From positions 15,682,428 to 15,746,427 of the forward strand of contig OZ023194.1 of NCBI GenBank assembly GCA_963995505.1: a stretch of 64,000 nucleotides of DNA. The letters run 5' to 3'. The notes under the pieces were generated by a model. The model was not told the DNA's origin and did no database searches. It was given only the letters and a program-made list of their open reading frames with translations. Positions within the stretch are counted from its first letter, which is position 1, and each line of letters begins with the position of its first letter. Shown here in pieces: positions 1 through 12,316 of the stretch. This DNA comes from Hypericum androsaemum (taxonomy: Eukaryota > Streptophyta > Magnoliopsida > Malpighiales > Hypericaceae). The position numbers and the translations under genes are program-made.

Positions 1-1436
1 CCTCCGAGCCATCCAATTTTCGGTTTTACCCGATTGCATTTCACCCGTTCGATTCGGACGTGGTCTACTTGCATAACAGCAAATACATAATTTGTTTCAA
101 CATCCGTGCCCAGAGGCTTGATGTCCTATGTGAACCCCCCCGGGCTTCTTCTTCTTCTTCGAGTTTTTGCTGGAAAATGTTGCCCGTTGTTCTGCCCGTT
201 TGGCCTACTTTTCCTCCCCGCTCATTTTGGGAAAAGATGTCTTCTTGAGCGAGAGCAATTGTTCGGCTTCTTCGACAGTAAAGTAAGTTAAATAATGGTA
301 GATGTTTAATTTACTTTCTGCAGTGCAGTGCAGTGCAGTGCTCTTTGTTAGAATTGATAGCCTAGCAAGTCTGAATCAATCACTTACTTGGAATCATGGA
401 CCACTCCACTATTTGCTTTTGTTTTAATCTTCGAATGTTGTCGTCTTTGCTGGTTGGCAAGTTATTGGACTGAACCATTTCATTACTCGTTCGAGCCGAG
501 CCGAGCCGAGCCTTGTGTAGTTTTAGCTGTGCATTGCGCACCTCGCGTCGCGTGTACCAATCAATTCCACTCATCTATTGTAGTTGTAGGTATGCTGCTT
601 GCTTGCTTTATATATCGTCCATCAATTGAAGAAACCAATTAGAAAAATACTGGAAGCCAGCTGGGCAAAGTCTAACCAAGTTCTCTAATACACCGCCATC
701 AATGATCATCATCCTATTCTATATTCTATTTTATCCAAACTAGCTGCATCACTTCTAAAGTGCAATCAATTCAATTCTAGACAGGAACCTTGTCAACAAA
801 ATGGGCCCTATGCGTGCCTTAGTCACCTCGCAAGTATTTGTTTTTACTTCCTTTCTCAATTCTCTCTTTCGGAGCTTATCATCTCGTCAATTTCGAGATG
901 CTCCCGGCATCCCAACGGGGAGTTACGATTGAATTATCTTTGCCGTCAGCTACAATTGCCCATCCTCGAGGTCTACCTTGATATCTGGTATTAAAATATT
1001 CTCGTCGCAGTACCTTGTCAAGAATGTCTTCATTAACCATGCCTATAATCACGAACCCGCATGAGCAATCCAATCCTTGGAAGCTTCAACCACCTCATAA
1101 TAGTCCTGTCAAGGCAACAAAAACTTGTTTATTTTCCTACTTGGTTAACTTCAAACAATGCCATTTTGGTATTCATAGCAGCAAGCAAGACTCCATTATG
1201 GTTCCAGCACTTGGAAGTTAGAACCAAACATGTCAACAAGTAAAGATTCAAGAGCAGCTTATAAACACCTCTGTTATTTTCTTGCTCTTCAAGGCAATGG
1301 TGTTGCGTTCCTTCCAGATCAGTGTATCGGGGCCAACACTAGTAATGCGTATTAAGGTCCCTGTCAATTCTCGCGGAACTTACTGCAATCGGGAAAAAGA
1401 AAATCAGAAAAAACATTAGTAGATTGGCCAAGATCA
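1..1436. other. Spacer without a recognisable gene
   Basis: AT-rich sequence with only short chance ORFs. It holds a CTT-rich stretch near 148-165, a short GTGCA-type tandem run near 322-342 and four copies of GAGCC near 492-511. I see no splice-bounded coding signal, tRNA or element ends. Confidence 0.6.
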
Positions 1437-2845
1437 TTATGAGGTTATGATTGTTTGTTCGTCCAACAAGAAATTGAAGACAGCTTCCAAGGACCTTGCA
1501 ACCCGAAAGTTTAAGCGGACGACATATAGCTGTTGAACATCATTCATAATGTGCTTGAATCTAAAGGCTTCATCACATAGCAGCTCACAAAGGTCAGGAT
1601 CTGGATCTGTTTCCGTCCAATCCATGAAACCTTTCTTCATCTGTCCGGTGATGAAAAGGAACGAGTCTAGAGCTGCAAAACCGTGACGAAAACAATCCTA
1701 AATTAATATCATGTCCAAAGGGGAGAGGAGGAAAAAAAAACCTACACTAAACTTACCATCCGGATGCACACTGAAGGGACGGGGAATAGGATTCTCCCCA
1801 AGATATTGATGCAATGTACTCGCATCCCTCCGCATCTTCCAGCTAATGCCACTCATCCATCGGTCAGCACCAAAAGCCGCACCCACCCGAATTAATGACA
1901 TTGTCAAACATACTGGGTATCTCATCAAAAGTGTGCACCTCCTCCACCCATGCAACCTGTTTCACATTTCACAACATAACATTTTTAGCAACAACTACAT
2001 ACATACTCTAGCATGAAATTATTAAAAGAAGGAATTGAAACAAACCGTGAGTATTGAACCAGGATCGCAATAGCGAGGTGGCCAGTAGAATACCGCCGAT
2101 GCCCTTCGCACAAAATCTTGAGCTTGCTCATTTCTCATTTGGGGGATTATTTGAATTGGCACATCGATGATGCAATAAGCTTCGTTGCAGGCAATGTGTT
2201 TTTGGAATCGAACAAACATACATTGTCTTGGCCTTACCAGTGGGGTCGGAAATCTTAATTCTGCATAAAACTAAACAAAGAACTATTATTATGTAGCACT
2301 TCAGATTATATTTTTTTTATATTAAAAAAAATGTAGTAATAGGAAAGCATTCACACCATGGTAGCTGCCATGTAGTCCTGATCAGTTTCTTTTAGATATT
2401 TGATGAATCCATTAGGAAAAGGACGCGATACACCATGTTTGAAAAGGTGGAGACCCATGTGTCCTAAATAGAATAAAATATTAGCATTTACTACATTTAA
2501 AAAAGTGACAAAATTGGAAAGTGTCACTAACTTACCTTGATAAACATGATATTTCCTATTTGATCTTGGTTTATCTCCAACTGCCAACTGCCTCCTGCAG
2601 ATAGAGTACTCCTTTTTCATTCCTGTAGGTGGGGCTCCCATCAGATTATTCTCTGTGCCAAGCAAAGGAACCGGAAAGTCCGCAGATATTTCCTTGACTT
2701 TACGGAGCATAAAGCGATATGCTTCGCCACACACATAGGCTGCGGCATTAAACTCCGTGCTATAATGCGAGGGGAGCCTCCCGACTGCGGGTGTAGATGT
2801 ACTGCGCGATCCACCACTACCATCCATCTTTGCATCATCCAACAA
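1437..2845 (-). CDS. Unrecognised multi-exon locus, hypothetical protein
   Basis: Four open segments lie in a row on the minus strand: 2845-2351 (164 codons from an ATG at 2845), about 2219-2040, about 1955-1740 and 1640-1437. Plausible splice sites separate them, for example GTAAGT-type donors near 2535 and AG acceptors near 2485 and 2260. Two segments share a loosely similar pattern, CGEAYRFMLRKVKEI and LCDEAFRFKHIMNDV, which argues that this is a real protein and not chance. I do not recognise the family: no transmembrane run, signal peptide or catalytic motif is evident. At least one segment near 1860 needs a frame change or an unseen splice to read through, so the locus may be partly decayed or carried by a transposon. 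Exon limits are approximate. Confidence 0.35.
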
Positions 2846-3095
2846 AAATTGGCAATCCGTTAATTGTTAAGGACATAATCTTAAATGCACAAATTCACAT
2901 ATATTTATTGAACCGATTAATACAAAATTAAATTTTTCATATCAAATTTTATATCACGAAAATGCAACATGAATTCAAAATTAAGTTTATATTAAAACAA
3001 ACTATTACTAATTGAATTGATTCAAGACGTGTATTTTTAGTTTTACCTATCATCTCATGTCCGGCCAGGTATTATCAAATTATTATTCCCCTTTA

Positions 3096-3850
3096 GGTGA
3101 AACTAGGCCTTTCTTGAACTGGACTTTTTTTTCCATTAAATATTATTACCAACGACGAAATCACAATTAGATACAATATAAAATAAAAAATAAACGAATT
3201 AAACGAATTAAACATTGCTTTCTAGCTCACTCAGATGGTGAAAAGAGGCAAGGAGAAGAAGGTATTTTTTGGGTCCAAATTAATAAAAAATAACTATAGC
3301 GACTTAAATTAAAAAACGGTAATAAACAAGAATGGCCTAATTTTATTTTAAAAAAATTTTAAAAGAGAAATTTTCCCCCCATAAGAAACACGTTTATACA
3401 GAGGATACTTTTTTCACTACCCATTTGAGAAAAAAAGTTTCCTTTTTTTCACAAAAAATAATTCCTTAAGGTGAAACTAGGCTTTTTTGAACCGAACCTT
3501 TTTCCAATTGAATATTACCACGGAAGAAATCGCAATTAAATACAATATAAAATTAAAAAAACGAATTTTCAGTGCCATTGCTTTCTAGATCAATCGGATG
3601 GTGAAAACATGTACGAGATAACAAGGAATCAGCATGTTATTAAAAAAATGTTATATTTGGGTCCAAGCTAATTAAAAAATAACTACAGAAATTAGGAAAA
3701 AAACATAATAAACAAGAATGACGTAATTTTATGATTTTTTTGTAAAAAGATAAAATCTTTTCCCCATAAAAAACAAGATTACGCAGAGGAGGATACTCTT
3801 TCCAGTACCAATTTGAGGGAAAAAGTTTCATTTTTTACAAGAAAATTATT
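3096..3850. repeat. Two tandem copies of a ~370-bp AT-rich module
   Basis: Copy 1 (about 3096-3464) and copy 2 (about 3465-3850) share, in order, a GGTGAAACTAGGC start, a TACAATATAAAAT block, GCTTTCTAG, GGATGGTGAAAA-like sequence, TTGGGTCCAA, AATAAACAAGAATG and a CCCCATAA block. A third, more diverged copy lies at about 7262-7640. No terminal inverted repeats or target-site duplications are clear, so the class is unknown. No coding capacity. Confidence 0.7.
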
Positions 3851-4071
3851 CGCGGTTAAATAAAAGAGAAAATTATTCACAATTAAATAAAAAAGAAAAT
3901 TAATCGCAGGAATAGAGAGAGGTTACCTTTCTGAAATGCACTTATTTGTTTTTTCTTGCGAGAATGAGAGGCACTTATTCTTTATTTCTAGAGAAGGGGG
4001 CCGATTTGTCTCGAGTGGTTTGTTTGTGTATGAAGTAATCTTTTTTTAGAGAAAAGTACGAAGTAATGTAA

Positions 4072-4081
<10 letters not shown>

Positions 4082-4131
<50 letters not shown>
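4082..4131. repeat. (TA)n microsatellite
   Basis: About 24 uninterrupted TA units. Length may be unreliable in assembly and polymorphic between individuals. Confidence 0.97.
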
Positions 4132-4133
<2 letters not shown>

Positions 4134-4174
4134 GGGAGAGGTCGGTGACCGTTGTTGATTTCCCATGGAAATGA

Positions 4175-4560
4175 TAAACTTGTTTTCGAAAGTAAGGGAC
4201 TTTGGTTAATGCCTTTTTGATCACCGAAATTTTAAGAATCTCAAGAAAGAAATTAATTGTGAATAGGAAAGAAATTAACTTGGTAGGACTATAGGCCAAA
4301 TAGGAAAATTGGCTTCCTTCGTATTGGAAAGCTATGGTTTTTAAAGAAATTAAATAGTACTTTTGGAGTTGCAAGAGAGGAGGCTAAATAAGAGTAGGCG
4401 GCCAAACTGAACTTGTTCTCGAAGATAAGGGACGTTGGTTAATTTCTTTTTGATCACCGAAATTTCAAGAATCTAAAAAAACTACTTTTTTCATGTTTAA
4501 TAGACGGACACATCAAGGCCAAATTGAACTCGAAAATATGGGACCTTTTCTTTTCTTTTC
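4175..4560. repeat. Diverged tandem direct repeat
   Basis: A block containing AACTTGTTTTCGAAAGTAAG and GGTTAATGCCTTTTTGATCA at about 4178-4245 recurs at about 4410-4480 (period near 232 bp), with a partial third copy near 4522-4540. It is noncoding. The sequence from 4590 to 4800 is CT-rich with a (CT)n run near 4711-4733 and looks like an old 5' leader or promoter preceding the RPN1-like remnant. Confidence 0.55.
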
Positions 4561-5379
4561 TTTTATTTTCTTGTTCGAAAATAAGGGCCTGCCTCTCTCT
4601 GGGTGTGTGTCTCCCTCACTTCACTCATAAGACGACGCCGTTCCGGTGGCTGCTATCACTATGCTTCCCCCTCCTCGGCACCGGCGTCTCTCTCTAATTA
4701 TTTTTTGGGCAAAGCTCTCTCTCTCTCTCTCTCGCGTTAATTTCATTGCCTTATTATTATTATTATTATTTGGGATCTGTTTTGGTGTTGGTAGGTCTTC
4801 GTTAGCTCCCAAGGCAATTTAAATTAGTAGGATAGGAGCCAAATAGGATTGCAGTTTGTTTTCGTAAGAAACTAACCATTCTGATGTCTGGTTTGGGGGT
4901 TGGTTACAAGTATCTTCTATATCGATGTTGTTAATGTTCTTTGTGTGGGATATTTGCTTTCCCCGGTTTGTGGTATTTCGCCGTCCTTTGGTGGTTTTGT
5001 GCTCTGTTCTGTTTGTAATTTCAAGTAGCCCACTAAATTTTTTAAAATATTTTCAATGCTCAGCTTCTGATGATGGTGGTTTGATTCATTATCATGTCCT
5101 CCCGTCTCATGCTTCTTTAGCTCGCTCAATGCTGATATCATGTTTGATGGGACTAACACTTGCTCTGCTCATTCTATTCTATCTCTTGGTTGAGATTATG
5201 TCGACAACACAGAGTTTAAGTTATGTCTAATGCTCTTTGTGGTTTTATTATAGCCAGCCATGTCGTCTGATTTAAAAATAAAAATAAAATTTACCGTCAC
5301 TCGGTTGCTTTTTTTTTTTGACCTGCTCTTGTTCACCTGGCTTCATGTAAATCTTTTAATATTGTATGGTTGAACTTGT

Positions 5380-6716
5380 TGCAGATATCTTCCTGACCAG
5401 ATGATACGCTGCTTCTGGATCTTGCATACCCGAACCCGATGTATATGAAAGTTCAAGGAATATGCAAAATTGCTCTATTTCCAGATATATCTTGATTGAC
5501 TGCTTGTTTGATGTTGCTTTGGAATTCCTAAATTCAGTATGGCAAGTCACTCACTCATTTCTGGCTTTTGTTGCTGAGACTTGTGAACTAACTCTGTTTT
5601 ACATTGTGACTGGTAAGTTAAATGACTCTTGGTCGCATAAGTCTTCCGCTTTGTTCTAATTTAAGTTTGCTCATTAACAATCCTGGACATGAGCAAAATG
5701 GGATGGATGTGGCGATATTGTCTTCTCCCTGTGAGTTTCTAAGAACCATGCTGCCTGCACTTTTGTTAATGCCTTTGAAATGCTAGCATTGATGCCTTTG
5801 TTGATGCAGGCTTTGGACAACTGAGTGTGTATAGGATTTACATTTGTTGCATTCTTTTGGGTATTGGAAGTTTTTATGAAATTGATACTCGTCATAAGCT
5901 TTGTTTTGCAGGACAAGTTGATGATAGTTCCAGCAGAATCCTCGAGTGGGGTCTTCTAGGAATTGACTTCTCGAAATTAAAGAGCACATAAAGCTGCAGT
6001 AAGTCTTGATTCTGGGCTTGCTCAACTCGACAAGTAGTTTCACAGCAATGACAACCATGTAATTGCTGGTGCATTGGTAGGAGCTGGGCTTGTCAGTTGC
6101 AGTGTCAAAAAAATTTGATCCGGTGAGCCTCCCATTTCCACGTATTTGTTGCATATCATCTCCCTTTGATACACTATGTTCTTGGCAGGCAATGGCACTC
6201 CTGGTTGATTAAATTGATATAGAAGACTCAGCTGTTCGTATTGGTGCAGTAATGGGTCTTGGTATTATTGCATATGCTGGTCGTTCTGATGATCAGGTAG
6301 AGAGTATCGTACTAGTTTTGCTTGTTTCCGTTTGGGCATCATGTTGGTTTATTGATAGTGTACCTTCTCAGTGCTTGCTGGTAGGCACCAATGAAATAAT
6401 TGCTCCGGCTTCTCTTGGTCTGTGCAAATTATTTGCATGAGATGTCTTCTCTCTCTTCTAGATTTGCACTCTGGTGTGCTGTGTTTTCTGCTCCTGCACT
6501 GGCTAACTTTTTTACTTGAAACTTGCAGATACGTAGTAGATTGGTCCCTATACTTAAATGATGCCAAAGCTCCTCTAGATGTGATAGCATTCACAGCAAT
6601 TTCCTTGGGCTTGATATATGTTAGTTCTTGTAATGAGGCTATTATTTTTGCATTAATGGACAGAAGTGAGTCTGAATTGCAGGATCCTCTTATTCGATTT
6701 CTGCCTCATTGAAGAA
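5380..6716 (+). pseudogene. Degenerate RPN1 (26S proteasome non-ATPase regulatory subunit 2) fragment
   Basis: Segments in order match the middle of RPN1, the largest non-ATPase base subunit of the 26S proteasome, which has toroidal repeats. Near 5750-5817 the sequence reads CTFVNAF and then VDAGFGQ. After an intron, 5912-6120 gives a DKLMIVPA-like stretch, DSGLAQLDK, HVIAGALVGAG. 6205-6296 gives EDSAVRIGAVMGLGI and AYAGRSDDQ. 6529-6716 gives NDAKAPLDVIAFTAISLGL and FALMDRSESEL..PLIRFLP. Intron-like sequence with AG acceptors remains, so this is a DNA-level copy and not a retrocopy. In-frame stops (for example after the FSKLKST-like stretch near 5988), several frameshifts and an abrupt stop after FLPH show it is not functional. 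A weak similarity near 5412-5480 may be an upstream exon. The N- and C-terminal parts of RPN1 are missing. Confidence 0.85.
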
Positions 6717-6764
6717 CCTCAAAGTATCGGCCTTTTCACTTCTATTGCTCATCACATGTTCAAT

Positions 6765-6825
6765 CTGAGCTACGAATCCCGTAGTGGTCAATTTAATATG
6801 AAATTAGAGCTGAGATGTTCCCATG

Positions 6826-6871
<46 letters not shown>

Positions 6872-6931
6872 TGAGCTACGAATCCCGTAGTGGTCAATTT
6901 AATATGAAATTAGAGCTGAGATGTTCCCATG

Positions 6932-6962
<31 letters not shown>

Positions 6963-6963
6963 T
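6765..6963. repeat. 106-bp tandem duplication ending in (CAT)n
   Basis: The block starting CTGAGCTACGAATCCCGTAG at 6765 starts again at 6871, and each copy ends in a CAT/ATC triplet run (longer in the first). It lies immediately 3' of the RPN1 remnant. The triplet run probably drove the duplication. Confidence 0.95.
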
Positions 6964-8128
6964 AGTGGCTAGTTCAAACCCTAGAACTCGTCAATGAAAT
7001 ATGTATGATTCCTCGATTAGATTATTCAACAGAATGACTAGCTAACTTTTCACAATGCCCATCCGGGACGAAAATAGCCCATTTTAGCTTAGCATGACAT
7101 CAAAGTTGGTTGGCTTTAGAGTTTTCAGGCTTGATAAAGGGTCTTTAAGAAAATTGCGAGTCTCCAACTTAAACTAGGCATTTAAATTTTCCATGTCCAC
7201 CCTTAAATTTTTGGTATCAACTTACTAGTTCCCTTCAGCCTCAATTCTACCACTTTTGCTGCCCCACATTTTTTCCATTGAATATTACCAACCATTGAAT
7301 ATTCACGATTAAATACAATATAAAAATAAAAAAAATTCAGTAATTCTATCTTGCAAGGAAACATTGTTTTCTAGCTAATGGTGGCAGTAGAAAAAGCGTA
7401 GTAGATGACAATGGAACATAAGACTCTACATGTTATTGAAAAAGGTTTTTTTTTGGGTCGAAATTAATATTTAAAAAACAATGCACTAAATAGAATAGTG
7501 AGTTATATTTTCAAAATAACATAATAAGCAAGAATAGCGTAATTTCATGAAAAACTATAAAAATAAAACTGTTTCCCCGAATGAGTTATAAAAACACGTT
7601 TAGTGCTCCATAGATTGTACATGATACTGCTTTCCCTAGTGGTATTTCGTTATAGTAAATTTTTCTAAGGTGATATAATTGGGATCAAAGAAAAATATCT
7701 TTTTAGATCAGTTATTACATAAGATGGGTTTACATTTTTTTAATACCAAAAAATTATTTTGTCTATATTCAAATTACCTAGGCTTATAGCCATTATTCAA
7801 ATGATACACTCGATTGAGTGTAAAATAAGACGGCAATTGCAAGGACTAGTTAAAGACAATTAAGAAGATAGATGATGATGTAAATTTATCAAACAAGCAA
7901 GTTTAGCACAAATCAGTGTCTTAAAATATTTTTTTGATTCATGAAGTGTGTACAAATATATGTATTTATTTAAAAATTTTACTTTATACGAAAATTGAGA
8001 CCAGAATTTAGTACCAAAATTTATTTTTTTAAATATAGTTATCACGATGAAGGAGTTATCAAATTTTAATACTGGTTCAAACTCTGCAACGTGGCTTTTT
8101 ATCTGTTAAAGAGATCATCAGGTTTTAA
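6964..8128. repeat. AT-rich spacer with third copy of the ~370-bp module
   Basis: About 7262-7640 matches the 3.1-3.85 kb module (TTTTTCCATTGAATATTACC, ACGATTAAATACAATATAAA, ATAATAAGCAAGAATAGCG). The rest is AT-rich with no gene that I can support. Confidence 0.55.
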
Positions 8129-8136
8129 TGTACATA

Positions 8137-8700
8137 TAGGGATGGCAATTAGATGCATACCCTGAGGGTATACCCTGATCCAGATTCGAAGGGTCTAAGA
8201 CCCGTTGACTTTGACCGGGTCTAGACGCTGATCCTGCCCGGATCCTGATATTCTGATATTTTAAAAGGATAAGGGCATGGATATGGATCTATAGGATCCT
8301 GTCATGATCCTACCCGAATTTTTTAAATTAATATTAAAATAATATATATGCATATTAATTATTAGACATAATATCAAATTCTCAATTTTAACTTACCCGA
8401 CTTTAATTATTTTTGAATTTATTTGTTTGGTTTCTTTGTATTGATTTGTTTAATGAACGAAAATGTCTCATTGCTTTTTGAAAACTATCAAAAGATAATT
8501 TAATATTTTAAAAATTAAATATTGTTTTAAAAATACAGACCTGTAGGTTGCCCTGATCGTGCCCAATTTTTTGGGACCTAGATCCTGCCTGAATCCTTAT
8601 TTTTAAAGAGGATAAGGGTAAGAATCTGGGTCCACCATTAAAAAAAGGTAAAAATCTGGGTCCTATGAATCCTACCCGAATCCTGCCCATTGCCATCCCA
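8137..8700. mobile_element. hAT-type MITE with 8-bp target duplication
   Basis: The 564-bp element is flanked by perfect 8-bp direct repeats TGTACATA (8129-8136 and 8701-8708). The left end reads TAGGGATGGCAATT; the reverse complement of the right end reads TGGGATGGCAATG, so the terminal inverted repeats match over about 12 bases with one missing base. An 8-bp duplication and a TAGGG terminus are typical of hAT elements. The interior holds diverged repeats of GATCCTG/CCCGAATCC-type sequence on both arms and no transposase ORF, so it is non-autonomous. Confidence 0.85.
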
Positions 8701-8708
8701 TGTACATA

Positions 8709-9540
8709 CTTCTTAATGGGCCTCCGAGGTTCTGGGCTATTTTTGTGGGTACGGCCCAGATCAGCATAAATCTTTTGTTTGGTTTGTGAGTGTTCTTTCC
8801 TACCGTTAATTTAAAGATTCGATGTATATTCAACCATAAAAAAGAGATACGGTTTTGTAAATTTTGAGGTCGAGATTTCGATTCTGTACAGGATATAAAT
8901 TAGACAAAATGTGTCGTAAGCGCGTTCTTTATTGGTCGGTTGGTCCATTACATTTTTATAAAGAAATGAGTTGAGCGAATAGGCAAGTGAAACGTGTCAA
9001 TAAATATGTATCGGTGACTTCCAGGAAAGAGGCTGAATTAGGCCCCACTCAGTTGGTCATTGCGTAGGTAAGAACTAAGTTTTTCTTGAAATCTATGTAG
9101 TTCATCCATTAAATGAGTGAATACACATTTAGCTGTTCAGCATTAATCAGAGACGGTTCTTTTAATCTATCTAGTGCAAATCTGTATCCAAAATTTTCTT
9201 AATAAAATTAAGTTTTTTATAATTTTGACTAATTCTCATTAGTTGGCAAGAATTAAGATTAGATTAGGGGGACCTTTAAAATTAGATTATGTTGAAGTGA
9301 GACAGACCTGTCAATAGTTGGCAACTACTAAACTAAACTGGGAGTCAAACCCCTTCAAAACACAAACTGACATGTGTTATATTACGTGCTTGACCTTTCA
9401 ATGGCCAGTTCACTACTTAGCTTGTCTTATGGTTTCCCTGCTTGGATTGACAAGAATGCCCCCTCCCTAACTAGTACGTCGTATTTCAGCAACCAATTAC
9501 GCGCTATTTTTTTAAAAAGTAAAATTTTATTCTTCGTTTG

Positions 9541-9576
<36 letters not shown>

Positions 9577-10110
9577 ATATTAAACGTTTAATATTATTTA
9601 ATTACCTCGTCTCAATAAAAGACTTGAATTAATTTTAAAAAATTTAGTTCATATTTTAGGAGAGTCACCCTAAAATGTAATAACAAAAACATGGTGTGGT
9701 GATCCCATTTATTATCATTTTGGGGCTTTCCCAAAATCTCAATAATTGATTAAGCCTGCAAGAAATGTCTAAAAAAAGCGGGTGTGAGGAAAGGAAGACT
9801 AAAGAGAGGGGGAATTCGTAAAGAAAATACAGCGAAAGGAAGAAACGTTAAAGACCCAATTCCAAAACAGAAAGAGTCGCGTTTATACTTATCCCTTCGT
9901 CCCTATTAAGGGTCTCACTCCTCCTGTATTTCTTTTCTGGCTGCCGCCATAAATAGGAAAAAGAAAAGGAGGAGCAAATAGCGCTCCTTTGGTCTTATTA
10001 TCCTTTTGACCGCGTCCCCTTTGAATTTAATATACCATTCTCCGGGGGCATATTAGTCTTTTCGTCAGTCACACGGGATAGCCACAATATCTAATTCTAA
10101 ACCCAGCCTT
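8709..10110. other. AT-rich spacer
   Basis: No gene supported. A (TA)n microsatellite lies at about 9545-9572. The last ~400 bases, before the PP2C gene, are probably its upstream regulatory region. Confidence 0.6.
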
Positions 10111-10116
10111 TATAAG
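10111..10116 (+). promoter_or_regulatory. Candidate TATA box of the PP2C gene
   Basis: TATAAG sits 154 bases before the start codon, in the context CCTTTATAAGCGG. A (GAA)n run at about 10208-10222 lies in the presumed 5' leader. Confidence 0.5.
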
Positions 10117-10264
10117 CGGTGTAACGACCAAAGATGAAACCCATCGAAGTCGAACGTTGTACATCTTCTCTCCTTGTCTCGTCTAAGACAACGTAACTAA
10201 TATATAGAAGAAGAAGAAGAAGAAATAACTAACAATTAATCGAAGTTAGCGAATCCCGAAAACG

Positions 10265-11687
10265 ATGTCGTGCTCGGTGGCGGTGTCCAATTCCCCCGTC
10301 TTCTCCCCTTCCTCGTCCCTCTTCTGCAACAAGCCGCAGGCCGCGGAGGCGTTGACCCACCTCAAGGGCTCTCCGTCTTCGTCGCCGTCTTCTCCCTGCT
10401 CCCCGTTCCGCGTCCGCTTCCATAAGCCGCCGTCGGGGCTGAACTTGAGCACGCGCTCGCCGGGACCGGATGTGCCGACGGTGCTGAAGCGGAAGCGGCC
10501 GGCCAGGCTGGACATCCCGGTGGGGACGCCGTTGGTGTTTCCCGGGCCGATGACGGGGACGGGATCCGGCGCGGGGGAGGTGGAGGAAGAGGGTACTGAG
10601 TATTGGGTTTATTGTAAGAGAGGGAGGAAGGAGACCATGGAGGACCGGTTCTCTGTCTCCCGTAACATCCTCGGCGACCCCAAGCAGGTACTTTTTTTTT
10701 GGTTTTTTTTTTAAAGGCTGAGACTTTGATTATTGTTTATGGGTTTGTTGGCTGATGAGGATGATGCGTGTGTATTTTGCAGGCTTTCTTTGGGGTTTTC
10801 GATGGGCACGGAGGAGCTAAAGCTGCTGAATTTGCAGCCAGAAACTTGGATAATAACGTTTTGGAGGAAGTGGGCAGGAGGAGGAGTGGGGAAGAGGACA
10901 TGGTGGAGGCTGTTAAGGATGGGTATCTGAACACGGATGATCAGTTCTCGAAGGAAGACAGTCGTGGCGGATCTTGCTGCGTGACTGCTTTAATCCGGGA
11001 TGGAAGCCTTGTTGTGTCCAATGCTGGTGATTGCCGCGCTGTCATGAGCATTGGCGGAGTCGCGGAGGCGCTTACTTCTGATCATCGGCCCTGCAGGGAG
11101 GACGAGAAGGACAGGATTCAGACCCTGGTACTAATTTAAACTTCGTTGTGATATTGATATCTGTTTTGGTTCGTATGAGAGTTTGAATATGTTGCTGATG
11201 ATTTTTGTATTGGATGTTGTTCATCAGGGAGGGTATGTTGATCTGATTCGCGGCGTCTGGAGAGTCCAGGGATCGTTGGCTGTGTCGCGAGGGATCGGGG
11301 ATCGGCATCTCAAGCAATGGGTGATAGCTGAGCCTGAGACCAAAATTCTCAAGATCAAACCTGAACACGAGTTTTTGATCCTGGCTTCTGATGGCTTATG
11401 GGATAAGGTGCGCGTGTGATCTGATGAGCAACCTATCCCTCTTCCATTGCGTATAACAGTAGATATTATTCAACTAAACAGAGGAACGCTTGTTTTTGGT
11501 TAATGTTTGCTAACTCTCCCCCATATGATTTCAGGTTGCCAATCAAGAAGCAGTGGACATTGCTCGACCTTTGATCATGGGGGCGGAGCCGCTCGTTGCT
11601 TGCAAGAAGCTTGTCGATCTTGCTGTTTCGCGGGGCTCATACGACGACATTAGCGTCATGATGATCCAATTGGAGCACTTCATCTAA
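10265..11687 (+). CDS. Protein phosphatase 2C, clade B (AP2C type)
   Basis: Predicted exons 10265-10687, 10783-11127, 11228-11407 and 11535-11687 join in frame to 366 codons. This is a Mg/Mn-dependent Ser/Thr phosphatase of the AP2C group, whose Arabidopsis members dephosphorylate stress MAP kinases. Motifs seen: MEDR (125-128), VFDGHGG (146-152), [25 protein letters not shown] (309-315) and YDDIS (352-356), which supply the acidic metal ligands. A basic-hydrophobic MAPK-docking (KIM) motif, [11 protein letters not shown], lies at 75-85 before the catalytic domain; this is the mark of clade B. The first 70 residues are Ser/Pro-rich and may act as a plastid transit peptide. Length fits AP2C1/AP2C2 (just under 400 residues). 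All four exons have GT donors and AG acceptors. Which AP2C paralogue it is cannot be settled by eye; neighbours favour the At1g07160/At2g30020 lineage. Confidence 0.95.
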
Positions 11688-12299
11688 CTGGAGGAATCTG
11701 CAGCATTAGAAACATAGCATTTTTTATATGAACATACCTCAACTTAACTTGAGGTATGACGGTGACGGTGGTGCCTCTGAATCCAGCCTCCATTGACAGA
11801 GTACGGTGAAGAATGGAAAACGAATTACGACTGATGATTAGTCTGATCTAGTTCTTACATATTGACCAAGTAGCTAACTTGAATGTCCATTGACAAATAT
11901 TTTTTACTCCATGTGGTTGAAGTAATATACTGAACTAACCCCGCTCCTACACAAAAATAAATGTGTGGTTTGGTCCTTTCGCGACGATCCCTATGCATCG
12001 GTTCGACAAGATAGTTCAATATTAGAAAAATAAACTAACCATTGTAACATCATCATCGTCCAAATTTTGTTAGTTGGTACCGGAGAATTAAGGTTCTATA
12101 ACACTTTAGTTACATGAACTTGGGTAAAACTTTGCATTTTGGGAGTGGTTTGACAAGTAAAAAGGGGCATGTTCACTTATTTGTAATGATTGGTATTTTA
12201 TGATATATAGTTTTTAATTAAATTTTATGAAAAGAACGATCCTCTTTCTGCGACGGAATGACATTTTGCAGTTGGTTCACGAAAGTTTTGACTTACTTT
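11688..12299. other. 3' flank of PP2C and spacer
   Basis: The 3' UTR of the phosphatase is followed by AT-rich sequence. Nothing else is recognised up to the LINE-like insertion. Confidence 0.6.
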
Positions 12300-12316
12300 A
12301 AAACACGGGTGTTGTT

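Noticed and set aside
4081..4374. 97-codon minus-strand ORF ending in repeated Tyr-Ile
   Set aside because: Translation of the (TA)n microsatellite and AT-rich flank.
5462..5659. 65-codon ORF as an independent gene
   Set aside because: It overlaps weak RPN1-like similarity and has no support as a separate gene.
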